Shown here one piece after another: positions 17,644-26,956 of a stretch of DNA of 64,000 bases. The DNA lies in NCBI RefSeq assembly GCF_010122465.1, contig NZ_WLZY01000001.1, forward strand, positions 1,317,710 to 1,381,709, read 5' to 3'. The position numbers were made by a program, and so were the translations under genes. Positions within the stretch are counted from its first letter, which is position 1, and each line of letters begins with the position of its first letter. This DNA is from Phytoactinopolyspora mesophila. Its GTDB lineage: Bacteria > Actinomycetota > Actinomycetes > Jiangellales > Jiangellaceae. The notes under the pieces are model-generated. The model searched no databases, was not told where the DNA came from, and worked only from the letters and a program-made list of their open reading frames with translations.

Positions 17644-19200
17644 CTACGCGGCCGGCACGCTACGGCGACGCCGGCGCAGCACAACAAGCGCTTGCGTCGC
17701 CGCGTAAGCCACCAGCAGCGCCCCAATCAGGCTGGTCGTGTGCACAGCCGAAGTGAACGACACGTCGGCCGCCGCCTTGAGAGCCGACCCGACCTCGCCG
17801 CTCAGGTCGCCCGAGACGTGCAACGCGCCGCCCAGGGTCTGTCGTGCCTCATGCATCAGGTTGTCCGACACTCCAGGCACGTTGGCCAGTCCGGAGGCGT
17901 AGAGCGTGGTGACAATGGTGCCGAGGATGGCCGTGCCCATCGCTGCGCCCACTTCGTAGGCCGTCTCCGAGATCGCCGACGCCGCGCCCGCCTTCTCCGG
18001 GCGCACGGCCGTCATGATCGTGTTGTTGGTGATGGTGTTCGACGCGCCGACGCCGGCGCCCACCAGGGTAAAGCCGACAGCCAGCAGCCAGCCGCCGGCG
18101 TCGGATCCGGTGGGAAGCTGGGTCATCAGCGCGTACCCGGACGCGACGATCATCAGCGCCGCGAAGATCAGTGGCCCGATGCTGAAGCGGCGCATGAGCC
18201 GGACGACGAACAACCCGGTGAAGATGGCCAACGTCAGCCCGGGCACCAGCACCAGGGCGGCCCGCATCGGGCTGAGCCCGACCACGATCTGCAGGTACTG
18301 GGTGATGAAGAACAGCGCGCCGATGAAGGCGATCATCGTCAGCATGTTCGTGACGACGGACACGCTGAACCCACGGTTGGCGAACAGTTCCAGGTCCAAT
18401 AGCGGATTGGTCAAGACGCGCTGCCGGCGCACGAACGCCACGCCGAAGCCGATCCCCGCCACGAGAGCCGCCAGCGCCGTGATGCTGAATCCATGCGACG
18501 CCATGGTCTTGATCCCGTACACCGCCGACAACATGGCCACCAGCGACAATCCGGCGCTCATGAGGTCGTAGCGCCCCGGGTTCGGGTCCCGCGATTCCGG
18601 AACCAGGAACGGGGTCAGGCACAGCAGCACTACCATCACCGGCAGGTTGATCAGGAAGACCGAGCCCCACCAGAAATGCTCGAGCAACCAGCCGCCGATC
18701 ACCGGCCCCGCCGCCGAGCCGACGGAGAACATCGTCGCCCAGATCGCGATGGCCAGCGTCCGCTGCCGCTGATCGAGGAAGATGTTGCGCAGCAGCGAAA
18801 GTGTGGACGGCATCAGCGTCGCGCCGGCGAATCCGAGCAGGGCACGGGCGAAGATGAGCATCTCCGGCGACGTCGAGTACGCCGCGACCGCGGAGGCGAA
18901 TCCGAATCCGACGGCGCCGATGAGCAGCAGCCGGCGACGGCCGATGCGGTCCCCCAGCGTGCCCATGGTGACCAGGAGACCGGCCAGCATGAACGAGTAG
19001 ATGTCGACGATCCACAGCAGTTGGTTGCCGCTGGGCGCAAGCCCTTCGCTCAGATGCGGAACTGCGAAGCTCAACACCGTGGCGTCGACGGAAATTAGTA
19101 GTACAGGCAGCAACAGCACGCCCAGCGCAGTCCACTCCCGGCGCCCGGCGCGCTGTTCCGGCAGTCTCTCGACAGACCCGACCGACACGTCATCTCCCAT
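17644..19200 (-). CDS. MFS drug efflux transporter, DHA2 (EmrB/QacA) type
   Basis: 518 residues with about 14 predicted membrane segments, the DHA2 pattern. Family signatures are VDATVLSFAVPHL in helix 1, LWIVDIYSFMLAGLLVTMGTLGDRIGRRR (motif A, split over helices 2-3), and GSAAGPVIGGWLLEHFWWGSVFLIN (motif C region). It is a proton-driven exporter of hydrophobic cations or drugs. It is divergent from a TetR gene 91 bases away; the shared intergenic region holds two related palindromes, so the pump is probably repressed by that TetR and induced by its substrate. The substrate is unknown. Confidence 0.92.
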   Translation of the reverse strand: MGDDVSVGSVERLPEQRAGRREWTALGVLLLPVLLISVDATVLSFAVPHLSEGLAPSGNQLLWIVDIYSFMLAGLLVTMGTLGDRIGRRRLLLIGAVGFGFASAVAAYSTSPEMLIFARALLGFAGATLMPSTLSLLRNIFLDQRQRTLAIAIWATMFSVGSAAGPVIGGWLLEHFWWGSVFLINLPVMVVLLCLTPFLVPESRDPNPGRYDLMSAGLSLVAMLSAVYGIKTMASHGFSITALAALVAGIGFGVAFVRRQRVLTNPLLDLELFANRGFSVSVVTNMLTMIAFIGALFFITQYLQIVVGLSPMRAALVLVPGLTLAIFTGLFVVRLMRRFSIGPLIFAALMIVASGYALMTQLPTGSDAGGWLLAVGFTLVGAGVGASNTITNNTIMTAVRPEKAGAASAISETAYEVGAAMGTAILGTIVTTLYASGLANVPGVSDNLMHEARQTLGGALHVSGDLSGEVGSALKAAADVSFTSAVHTTSLIGALLVAYAATQALVVLRRRRRSVPAA

Positions 19201-19240
19201 GTCCGATAAGCGCCGGGCCCGCCACCGTCACGCTTGTACT

Positions 19241-19284
19241 ACCGCCCGGACGGATTCGTAACTGAACCGTCCAGACGGTATACT
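19241..19284. promoter_or_regulatory. TetR operator pair and -10 box
   Basis: A perfect palindrome ACCGTC-CA-GACGGT lies at 19266-19279, with a degenerate copy ACCGCC-CG-GACGGA at 19241-19254, 25 bases apart. TATACT at 19279-19284 is a good -10 for the tetR gene and places its transcript start at or next to the ATG 19292, implying a leaderless mRNA. Binding here would block both divergent promoters. Confidence 0.6.
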
Positions 19285-19291
19285 AACACGC

Positions 19292-19852
19292 ATGCCACGA
19301 CCGTCCGCGCGTGACCGAATCCTGGACGCCCTCCAAGAGATCCTGACCCGCGAGGGCCTTTCCGCGGTCACACTCGAGTCTGTGGCCGAAGCCGCCGGCG
19401 TATCCAAAGGCGGTCTCCTCTATCACTTCGCCACCAAAGAAGCCATGCTCGACGCCTTCGTCGAGCGCATGTGCCGGGACGCCGAGTCCGAGTTCGCCGA
19501 CGCCGAGAAGAGCGACGACATCGTTGCCTACTACCTGCGAGCGTCCGTGCCAGGAAGCTCCGACGCTGCCCTGATGTGGTCCCTGGTCGCCTCGCTGCGC
19601 ACCAACGACGTCGCCAGCCAGGAAGCTCGCCGCCTCGTCGCCGATATCTTCGCCCGGTGGGAGGAGCTCCTGCGGCGACGCATCGCCGATCCGGTGGTCG
19701 CCGAAATCGTCCGCCTCGCCGGCGACGGGCTCTACCTTCGCGCCCTGGTCGGTCTCTCGAATCCCGACGACGACGCGCTGGCGGCCGTCACCCAGCGCCT
19801 CTCCGAGCAGGCACAGGCCCAAGCACGGGAATCCGCCGCCACGTCAGCCTAG
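19292..19852 (+). CDS. TetR-family repressor
   Basis: 186 residues. The N-terminal helix-turn-helix is RILDALQEILTREGLSAVTLESVAEAAGVSKGGLLYHF in outline (about residues 9-45), followed by KEAMLDAF and an all-helical ligand domain. It is divergent from the DHA2 pump and probably its autoregulated repressor. No ribosome site precedes the ATG; together with the -10 box 7 bases upstream this suggests leaderless translation, common in actinobacteria. Confidence 0.9.
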   Translation: MPRPSARDRILDALQEILTREGLSAVTLESVAEAAGVSKGGLLYHFATKEAMLDAFVERMCRDAESEFADAEKSDDIVAYYLRASVPGSSDAALMWSLVASLRTNDVASQEARRLVADIFARWEELLRRRIADPVVAEIVRLAGDGLYLRALVGLSNPDDDALAAVTQRLSEQAQAQARESAATSA

Positions 19853-19859
19853 CCTCGCT

Positions 19860-19929
19860 CACTTCGTGGCCTCAGGTAACGCTTCGACCCGTTTCCGCGC
19901 CGCGAAACGTTACGCGAGGCCACGAGGCT
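19860..19929. repeat. dispersed palindromic repeat P, copy 4
   Basis: Left arm ACTTCGTGGCCT/GGTAACG, right arm CGTTAC/GAGGCCACGAGGCT. The centre (CCGTTTCCGCGCCGCGAAA) defines a second subtype, shared in outline with copies 5 and 6. It lies between the convergent tetR and hxlR genes. Confidence 0.83.
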
Positions 19930-19956
19930 CCAGAGACACGGGCGCGAGGCGTGTAG

Positions 19957-20334
19957 TCAGGAGTTCTCTGAGTCGTAGCTCGCTTGGCTGGCCTCGATGT
20001 CGGCGTTGTGGTCGACGGCCCACTCGGCGAGCGTCACCGCGGGCTCGATCAAGGTTTGCCCCATCGGGGTAAGCGCGTACTCCACCCGTGGCGGGACCTC
20101 GGCGAACACCGTGCGCTCGACCAACCCGTCCCGTTCTAGATGCCGAACCGTTCGCGTGAGCATGCGCTGGGAGATTCCCGGGATGCGCTGCTGGAGTTCG
20201 GTGAACCGCAGACTCTCGCCGTCCAGCGTCGCGACCACCAGGAGCGTCCATTTGTCGGCGATGCGGTCCAGGATGCCGCGGATCGCCCGGCCGCCGTCGC
20301 CGCGAATCAGGCACGTCTTCTGGTACTTCGACAT
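19957..20334 (-). CDS. HxlR-family transcriptional regulator
   Basis: 125 residues from ATG 20334, chosen for AAGGGA 6 bases upstream. It is a single winged-helix domain of the HxlR/DUF24 type: TCLIRGDGGRAIRGI, DKWTLLVVATLDG, LRFTELQQRIPGISQRML and RTVFAEVPPRVEYALT (wing). One Cys lies near the N-terminus, the position used for thiol sensing in some relatives such as YodB/HypR. It is divergent from a DoxX gene and probably controls it through the inverted repeat at 20384-20427. Confidence 0.9.
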   Translation of the reverse strand: MSKYQKTCLIRGDGGRAIRGILDRIADKWTLLVVATLDGESLRFTELQQRIPGISQRMLTRTVRHLERDGLVERTVFAEVPPRVEYALTPMGQTLIEPAVTLAEWAVDHNADIEASQASYDSENS

Positions 20335-20383
20335 CGCCATCCCTTGTTCGTTACGCACACCGATGTGCCTTTTGTAAGCCCTT

Positions 20384-20427
20384 CAATAGTTACCCATCAT
20401 GTACTCACTAACAAGTCGTAACTATTG
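20384..20427. promoter_or_regulatory. HxlR operator candidate (inverted repeat)
   Basis: CAATAGTTAC (20384-20393) and GTAACTATTG (20418-20427) are a perfect 10-bp inverted repeat with a 24-base centre. They lie between the divergent hxlR and doxX genes and overlap the ribosome-site region of doxX. This is a plausible autoregulatory site. Confidence 0.6.
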
Positions 20428-20437
20428 GAGGCTTGGC

Positions 20438-20800
20438 GTGGAGATCACCTACTGGATCGTTGCCGGACTGCTTGGGGCCTTCTACCTCTACGCGGGTGGG
20501 AAGAAGGTCGTGCAGAGCAAAGAACAGCTCGCCCCGATGATGAGCTGGGTCGACACCATCCCGATGCGGGTAGTCCGGGCTATCGGCGCCGTCGAGATTC
20601 TCGGTGTCATCGGACTGGTACTGCCACCACTGACCGGCGTCGCGCCCTTCCTCGCGGTAGTGGCTGCGGCCGGCTTCGTCGTGCTCCAGGTGCTCGCGAC
20701 CGGGCTGCACCTGTCCCGGGGCGAAGCCAAGGACACCGGCCTCAACGTCACCCTCATCGCGGTTGCCGCAGTCGTAGTATGGCTCGCCACGGCGTGGTGA
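20438..20800 (+). CDS. DoxX-like membrane protein
   Basis: 120 residues from GTG 20438, 7 bases behind GGAGG. Four membrane helices are visible (WIVAGLLGAFYLYAGGKKV; MRVVRAIGAVEILGVIGLVL; FLAVVAAAGFVVLQVLATGL; LIAVAAVVVWLATAW), the DoxX fold. DoxX-type proteins are small quinone- or redox-associated membrane proteins often under thiol-sensing HxlR regulators. The exact activity is unknown. An upstream ATG at 20399 would place the operator inside the gene, so I reject it. Confidence 0.85.
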   Translation: MEITYWIVAGLLGAFYLYAGGKKVVQSKEQLAPMMSWVDTIPMRVVRAIGAVEILGVIGLVLPPLTGVAPFLAVVAAAGFVVLQVLATGLHLSRGEAKDTGLNVTLIAVAAVVVWLATAW

Positions 20801-20885
20801 GCAGCCAACTTCACCTCCGATTCTGCAGACTGCGCTGAAAGAGCAGCTCGCTCCCGTGGGCTCAACCGGGACTCAAGACGCCAAG

Positions 20886-21530
20886 CTACTGCTGGGCGGC
20901 ATTTGTTCTCTCCCAGATCGCAGCCGTGAGCAGATTGGTCTCACTGATCGGTGGCAAGGCGGAGTCAAGAGACCGCATGTTTTCGTAGACCGTCTTCATT
21001 CTTGCCCTGTCGGGTAGGTGTGTGCTGCCGGCTGCGCGCAGCAGGATGGTCTGGGTGTTCCACACTCGTAGGCGACCGGCGGCTTCGAGACCGTTGATGC
21101 GGCGGGCCTCGTTCTGAGCCATTGCGGTGCCGGCGCGCTCCTGGATCAGCACTGCGATGTCCGTGCCGGCTTCTGCTCGAACGGCGGCATGTGCGATCAC
21201 CAGCATTTCGCCTAGATCCTCCTGTTGGCGCATCCGCTCGCTCATCGGCATGAGGCAGAGTCGCTGAACCGCGGCAGCCAGTTCTGCGGTTTCGTCGTCG
21301 GGTAGAACTGTCAGCCGGTTCGCGTCGACGATCTTCTTCCAGGTCGCCTCCACAGTGCCGAACCGCCGGCTCTCCTGGCGGCTTTTGCGGATGACTTCAC
21401 GCTCGACCTGCTCGGGGGCAAGTAGACCTGCGGAGCCGAGCCCTGCGTAGAGGATTCTGGTGGTGTCCTTGCGCGCGAGGAAGGTGAGCACGGGGCCGGC
21501 GTCGATGATCGCGTCCGGTCCAGCGCTCAT
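20886..21530 (-). CDS. PIN-like domain protein (operon partner of ImmA/IrrE)
   Basis: 214 residues. The opening AIIDAGPVLTFLARKD fits the first acidic strand of PIN-domain nucleases, and acidic residues recur at DLGEMLVIAHAAVRAEAGTDI, where VapC-like proteins keep their metal-binding Asp/Glu. The start overlaps the stop of the upstream protease gene (ATGA). This third position behind XRE and ImmA/IrrE genes is also seen for PIN proteins of the DUF4411 type. It is probably a toxin or RNase controlled by the upstream pair. No separate small antitoxin gene is visible. Confidence 0.7.
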   Translation of the reverse strand: MSAGPDAIIDAGPVLTFLARKDTTRILYAGLGSAGLLAPEQVEREVIRKSRQESRRFGTVEATWKKIVDANRLTVLPDDETAELAAAVQRLCLMPMSERMRQQEDLGEMLVIAHAAVRAEAGTDIAVLIQERAGTAMAQNEARRINGLEAAGRLRVWNTQTILLRAAGSTHLPDRARMKTVYENMRSLDSALPPISETNLLTAAIWERTNAAQQ

Positions 21531-22387
21531 ATGTCCTCCAGCCAGGAGAGATCGACGTCGGGATCGGCTCCGGCGAGGAGGTCGTCTTCGTCAGCCTCGT
21601 CCATGCGGGCGGTGGGTTTGATCCCGGCCTCGTCGAGCTCGGCGGCAATATCCTGTGGGGCTACACCACGCACAGAGGCGACGGTTTCGAGGGAAACAAG
21701 CCCGGCGACGTAGCCGGTTATGACGCGAGCTAGCAGTCGTTGCGGCGCCCGGCGCTGGTTTGATTCTGCTTGAAGACTTGTGTACTGGTCGGCCCAGCCG
21801 AAACGGGCCGACAGCGTTGGCGTGTGGATATCGGACCATGCGGTGTATCGCGGCGTGTTGATGGCACCCAAATCGCGCAATTGGATCGCGGCAACCGCTG
21901 GCGACACCTGGAAACGCTGCACCAGGTCTGAGAATGCCTTCATCTCCAGCGGCTCGTTGAGCCGTTCGAGGAAATGTCGAACGCCTGCGAGAGGGATGAG
22001 CATGTGGCGCGCAAAGGACTGCGCACGCCTCTCGACGACGGAGCCGACGGATAGGGCCCCGGGCTTACCGTTGCTTTGGTCTCTGAAGATCAGGTGTCCG
22101 AGTTCATGGGCGAGGGTGCTTCGCCAGCGCATTGGGTTGTGGGAGCTAGCGACCGCCACGATGGTCGCCCCGCGGACGGGGTCAACCATCGTGAGTCCGT
22201 GCTCGTTCGAATCGTCGACACCGACTACGGTGACGTCAACATCCTGCGTCTGCTCGATCAGGGCGACGATGTCTGCGATCGGCGCGATGCCGAGGCCGTT
22301 CTCCTCCCGGAACGTCTCGGCTGCCGTCCGCGCCTCCTCTTCGTAGGCGGGCACGTCAGCTGATGCCGTACTCGTCCAAGTAGGCAT
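21527..22387 (-). CDS. ImmA/IrrE-family metallo-endopeptidase
   Basis: 286 residues from ATG 22387 (TTG 22390 is possible). The zinc protease motif HELGHLIF is at about residues 93-100, within a typical ImmA/IrrE domain (MRWRSTLAHELGHLIFRD, then ERRAQSFARHMLIP with the third zinc ligand region). In this family the protease cleaves a partner XRE repressor to derepress genes, as ImmA does for ImmR. The C-terminal ~120 residues are helical and end very acidic (DEADEDDLLAGADPDVD), possibly contacting the PIN partner. It overlaps the XRE gene by 32 bases and the PIN gene by 4. Confidence 0.88.
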   Translation of the reverse strand: MPTWTSTASADVPAYEEEARTAAETFREENGLGIAPIADIVALIEQTQDVDVTVVGVDDSNEHGLTMVDPVRGATIVAVASSHNPMRWRSTLAHELGHLIFRDQSNGKPGALSVGSVVERRAQSFARHMLIPLAGVRHFLERLNEPLEMKAFSDLVQRFQVSPAVAAIQLRDLGAINTPRYTAWSDIHTPTLSARFGWADQYTSLQAESNQRRAPQRLLARVITGYVAGLVSLETVASVRGVAPQDIAAELDEAGIKPTARMDEADEDDLLAGADPDVDLSWLEDI

Positions 22388-22691
22388 CAAGCTCGAGTAA
22401 ATGCACGAGCTCGCCGCGCAGACCGCTCATGTCGCTGCCATTCTCTGCGCGGGCGAAGCAGACAACCCGGTCACGCACCGCAGAGCGCTCGGAGATCTCG
22501 GAGACCGCACAGCCAAGGGCGGCGGCGATGAGAACGATCTCGTTCATCTTCGGAGTGCGTTCACCGGATTCGATGCGCGACAGAGTGGCCTGGCTAAGCC
22601 CGGCCCGACCCGCCAAAGCACGCTGAGACATGCCAAGCCGCTCGCGGGCACGCTCGATCCGCGAACCCGAAGACATGGTGGCAGCAGTCAC
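22356..22691 (-). CDS. XRE-family repressor (HTH_3)
   Basis: 111 residues from GTG 22691, which has GGGAGAG 8 bases upstream; the longer frame upstream has no ribosome site. One Cro/C1-type helix-turn-helix: RARERLGMSQRALAGRAGLS and ATLSRIESGERTPKMNEIV. The C-terminal ~50 residues are acidic and may contact the protease. It is the first gene of the XRE-ImmA-PIN operon, so it is the probable autoregulator and protease substrate. Confidence 0.88.
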   Translation of the reverse strand: MTAATMSSGSRIERARERLGMSQRALAGRAGLSQATLSRIESGERTPKMNEIVLIAAALGCAVSEISERSAVRDRVVCFARAENGSDMSGLRGELVHLLELDAYLDEYGIS

Positions 22692-23094
22692 CTGAATCAC
22701 TCTCCCTACTTCTGATTCAGTGTAGGTCACGACGGGGACAGATGGAAGCCGGCCTCCTGGCGTCCGGGCCACGCTTGGCGGGCGCGAAAGGACACATCTC
22801 GGCGATCGAGGAGCGACCGTCCGGTGATCGAGGTCCACCCTGAGCTCTGCTTCGCCACACTGGCGGGACATCCTCTTACACATCCGAAACGGTCCTGGGC
22901 AGGCGCTGAGGAGCGTAGACGCCTCCTGGTTTCGGCCGGAATCCACGTGCCTACTGACATTGGCGTGGCGGGCGACCTGGCGGGCGCCGGCACATGCCTC
23001 CCGAGCTTCGTGGCCTCACGTAACGCCTGGACCTCATTCCGGGCTGCGAAACGTTACATGACGCCACGAAGCGCGGAGGTGATGCGCCGACGAG
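22692..23094. other. 400-bp intergenic carrying palindrome P copy 5
   Basis: Upstream region of the XRE operon. A promoter should lie in 22700-22800 but I cannot assign boxes with confidence. Apart from palindrome P at 23004-23072 nothing gene-like is seen. Confidence 0.4.
23004..23072. repeat. dispersed palindromic repeat P, copy 5
   Basis: Left arm AGCTTCGTGGCCTCACGTAACG (given as two pieces: AGCTTCGTGGCCT, CACGTAACG), right arm ACGTTAC/ACGCCACGAAGC. It lies 22 bases from the stop of the AbiEi-like gene and about 310 bases upstream of the XRE gene. Confidence 0.83.
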
Positions 23095-24144
23095 TCACGA
23101 CACCTGGCGGTATGTCTGGATCTCTCGGTACCACCGGTAGGGGTGCGCGCGCCGTGGAGTGGTCGCGATCACGCTCCGGAATCGGTCGGCCAGCTCCGGC
23201 CGATGGTGGCGTGCCATCCGCCAGCCGTAGCGGGAGATTTCGAACCCGTGCTGACGCAGCTGCCACTCACGCTCGCGCTGACGCTCGATGACGACGGCGG
23301 CATCTAGCCGGCCGTTGTACTTGAGCCCACCATCGCCCTCGAAGATCAGCCACAAGTCGTCGAGCAGGTGGTCCGGCCGATAACGCGCCGCCTCGAGGTC
23401 GACCCACGCGTTGGAGATCGGCACCGGCAGATCCCCTTCGATGAATGTCAGCCGACCCAGGGTTTCCAGTGCCGACTCCGCAAAAGGGTCGGCATGCTCG
23501 ATCACCCACAACGCGTCCCGGCTACCGGGCCAGGACCTCTCCGCCATCAGTACTGCCCGTAGTTCGTTGACGGTTGTTCCGCCGGCCATGACAGCGTCGG
23601 CGACCACCAGCGCCTCATCACGCGGCGCGCCGCGGCCGATGTCCACCGCCGTTCGAGCCATGGACAGGACCGGGCAGCCGTCTACCGCCGTGCGATGCTC
23701 AGCGGGAATGCTGATCGCGCGGACATCCCCGCACAAGGAACTCTTCGCGGATCCGGAACCCACCGGGACAACAACCAGCGGGCGCTCGGGAGGCGCGCCG
23801 ATGGTCGGCAGATCGTGAATGGCCACCGCCGACCAGCCCGCGGCGACAGCGTACGGCCCGCAGGCCAGGGTGAAGGCGCGTGACCGAAGTGCGAATGCTG
23901 GCCACAAGTCCAAGGCTTCGTAGCGCGCTCGGTCCGCGTAAACACCTTTGGCCAGCCGGATGAGCAACTCGGCCCGCACCAGCCGCTGGATGCGCGGCCG
24001 GGTGACGCCAGCGCGCTCGGCCTCGCCCACGGTGAGCACGCCGTGCCCTGCATGCAGCAGGCGCTCGACGTCGCCGGGGATTCTGGTCAGCCGGTGGGCC
24101 ATTCCGTCATGATCGACGGTCAGGACCACGGTGCGACAGGGCAT
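23095..24144 (-). CDS. AbiEi-like antitoxin-domain protein with endonuclease-fold C-terminus
   Basis: 349 residues (or 335 from an internal ATG at 24102; neither start has a clear ribosome site). The N-terminal winged helix (LTVGEAERAGVTRPRIQRLV and RLAKGVYAD) is the AbiEi_4-type domain. The C-terminal ~120 residues (DLEAARYRPDHLLDD, LWLIFEGDGGLKYNG, REREWQLRQHGFEISRYGW) resemble the DUF559/Vsr-like endonuclease fold. This combination is very common as a single chromosomal gene in actinobacteria, often without any AbiEii toxin, and none is seen here. Function is unknown despite the antitoxin label. Confidence 0.75.
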   Translation of the reverse strand: MPCRTVVLTVDHDGMAHRLTRIPGDVERLLHAGHGVLTVGEAERAGVTRPRIQRLVRAELLIRLAKGVYADRARYEALDLWPAFALRSRAFTLACGPYAVAAGWSAVAIHDLPTIGAPPERPLVVVPVGSGSAKSSLCGDVRAISIPAEHRTAVDGCPVLSMARTAVDIGRGAPRDEALVVADAVMAGGTTVNELRAVLMAERSWPGSRDALWVIEHADPFAESALETLGRLTFIEGDLPVPISNAWVDLEAARYRPDHLLDDLWLIFEGDGGLKYNGRLDAAVVIERQREREWQLRQHGFEISRYGWRMARHHRPELADRFRSVIATTPRRAHPYRWYREIQTYRQVS

Positions 24145-24219
24145 GCAACCCGGTTGTGGACAGCTTCCCCGGAATGGGGCGCCGCTTCTGTGGACAACCT
24201 TCGCCCGGATCTATCACCT

Positions 24220-24289
24220 AGCTTCGTGGCCTGGCGTAACGCTTACACCGGTTTCGACGCCGTGAAACGTTACTTGAGGCCACGAAGCT
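24220..24289. repeat. dispersed palindromic repeat P, copy 6
   Basis: Left arm AGCTTCGTGGCCT/GGCGTAACG, right arm CGTTAC/TTGAGGCCACGAAGCT. It is subtype 2 like copies 4 and 5 (centre ending GTGAAA). It lies just downstream of the pyrG stop. Confidence 0.85.
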
Positions 24290-24315
24290 CAGAAAGGCCG
24301 GAACCCACACTCAGG

Positions 24316-26109
<1,794 letters not shown>

Positions 26110-26176
26110 TCACCGAGCAGGACACGCCCGAGAGATCATTGATCTTGAAACTGCGAACCCGCTGGTCACAACCAGA

Positions 26177-26210
26177 CGTCTTAGTACCTTACATGCCGTC
26201 TTGGTATGTT
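26177..26210. promoter_or_regulatory. direct repeats upstream of gntR-like gene
   Basis: CGTCTTAGTACCTT (26177-26190) and CGTCTTGGTATGTT (26197-26210) are direct repeats 20 bases apart, that is two helical turns. They lie 33 bases before the start at 26243. This is a plausible operator for the small GntR-type protein; no experiment or match supports it. Confidence 0.45.
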
Positions 26211-26242
26211 TTTGCAGGTCACAGGGCGTTTAATGTTGCCTT

Positions 26243-26500
26243 GTGCCAATAGATGACCGCTCAAACCGAATCGACCATTCCGGCCCTATGCTGCTGTGGC
26301 GGCAGGTCGCCGAGGACATCCTCGCCGAGATAGATTCCGGCGCGCTGCGCCCAGGAGACAAGCTGCCAAGCGAATCGGATCTGGCCAGCTCCTACGGCGT
26401 CTCCCGGATCACCGTGCGTCGCGCGATCAAGGAGCTCCGCCAGGAGAAGAAGGTGCGAGTGGTCCAGGGCCGCGGCACCTACGTCGAAACTAACGACTGA
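26243..26500 (+). CDS. GntR-type winged-helix protein without effector domain
   Basis: 85 residues, GTG start. It is a complete GntR DNA-binding domain: WRQVAEDILAEIDSGALRPGDKLPSE, DLASSYGVSRITVRRAIKELRQE, VVQGRGTYV. It stops where the effector-binding domain normally begins. Stand-alone GntR domains of this size occur in actinomycetes and are often linked to mobile or secondary-metabolism loci. It may dimerise differently or act with the second one at 26655. No ribosome site is clear. Confidence 0.82.
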   Translation: MPIDDRSNRIDHSGPMLLWRQVAEDILAEIDSGALRPGDKLPSESDLASSYGVSRITVRRAIKELRQEKKVRVVQGRGTYVETND

Positions 26501-26654
26501 CTCGTACGGCGCCGTTGGGCCAGGACCCGGGCCCCGTAGCCTGTCAGCGCGTCCGGCCGTGCACCGCAGCATGCTGCCCCGGGCTACCGCGGTATAGCGC
26601 GCAGCGCCGTATTCTAGCTGTCTGTAGAGGTCAGCGCAGGCCTACATTGCTGTA

Positions 26655-26948
26655 ATGGTCATCCCCAAGTTCGACCCTCATGCGGACGAGCCTGGGTACC
26701 TTTACATGAAACTTGCCGATCACGTCGCTTCGTACATCGAAACGGGAGATCTGGTTCCAGGCTCACGCTTGCCGGGTGAAGAAGAGTTCGCGGCTCAACA
26801 TGACGTCTCCGTCGGAACCGTGCGACGAGCCACCGATGAACTCCGCGAGCGGGGGTTAGTAGTCACCTTGCCCGCCAAGGGCACGTACATCGTGAATCCG
26901 GACCGCAAGCCAAGTGCGACCCGCGAGCCAACATCTCGCGAGCCATGA
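26655..26948 (+). CDS. second GntR-type winged-helix protein without effector domain
   Basis: 97 residues. The GntR domain is YMKLADHVASYIETGDLVPGSRLPG, EEFAAQHDVSVGTVRRATDELRE, LPAKGTYIVNPD, followed only by a short Arg/Pro tail (KPSATREPTSREP). It lies 155 bases behind the first GntR-type gene and converges on the class III aminotransferase gene 8 bases beyond its end. It is related to its neighbour but not a recent copy. Confidence 0.82.
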   Translation: MVIPKFDPHADEPGYLYMKLADHVASYIETGDLVPGSRLPGEEEFAAQHDVSVGTVRRATDELRERGLVVTLPAKGTYIVNPDRKPSATREPTSREP

Positions 26949-26956
26949 ACGACGAC

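Noticed and set aside
18014..19098. Long plus-strand frames opposite the MFS gene
   Set aside because: Arg/Pro/Ser-rich shadows caused by high GC; the minus strand encodes a clear 14-helix transporter.
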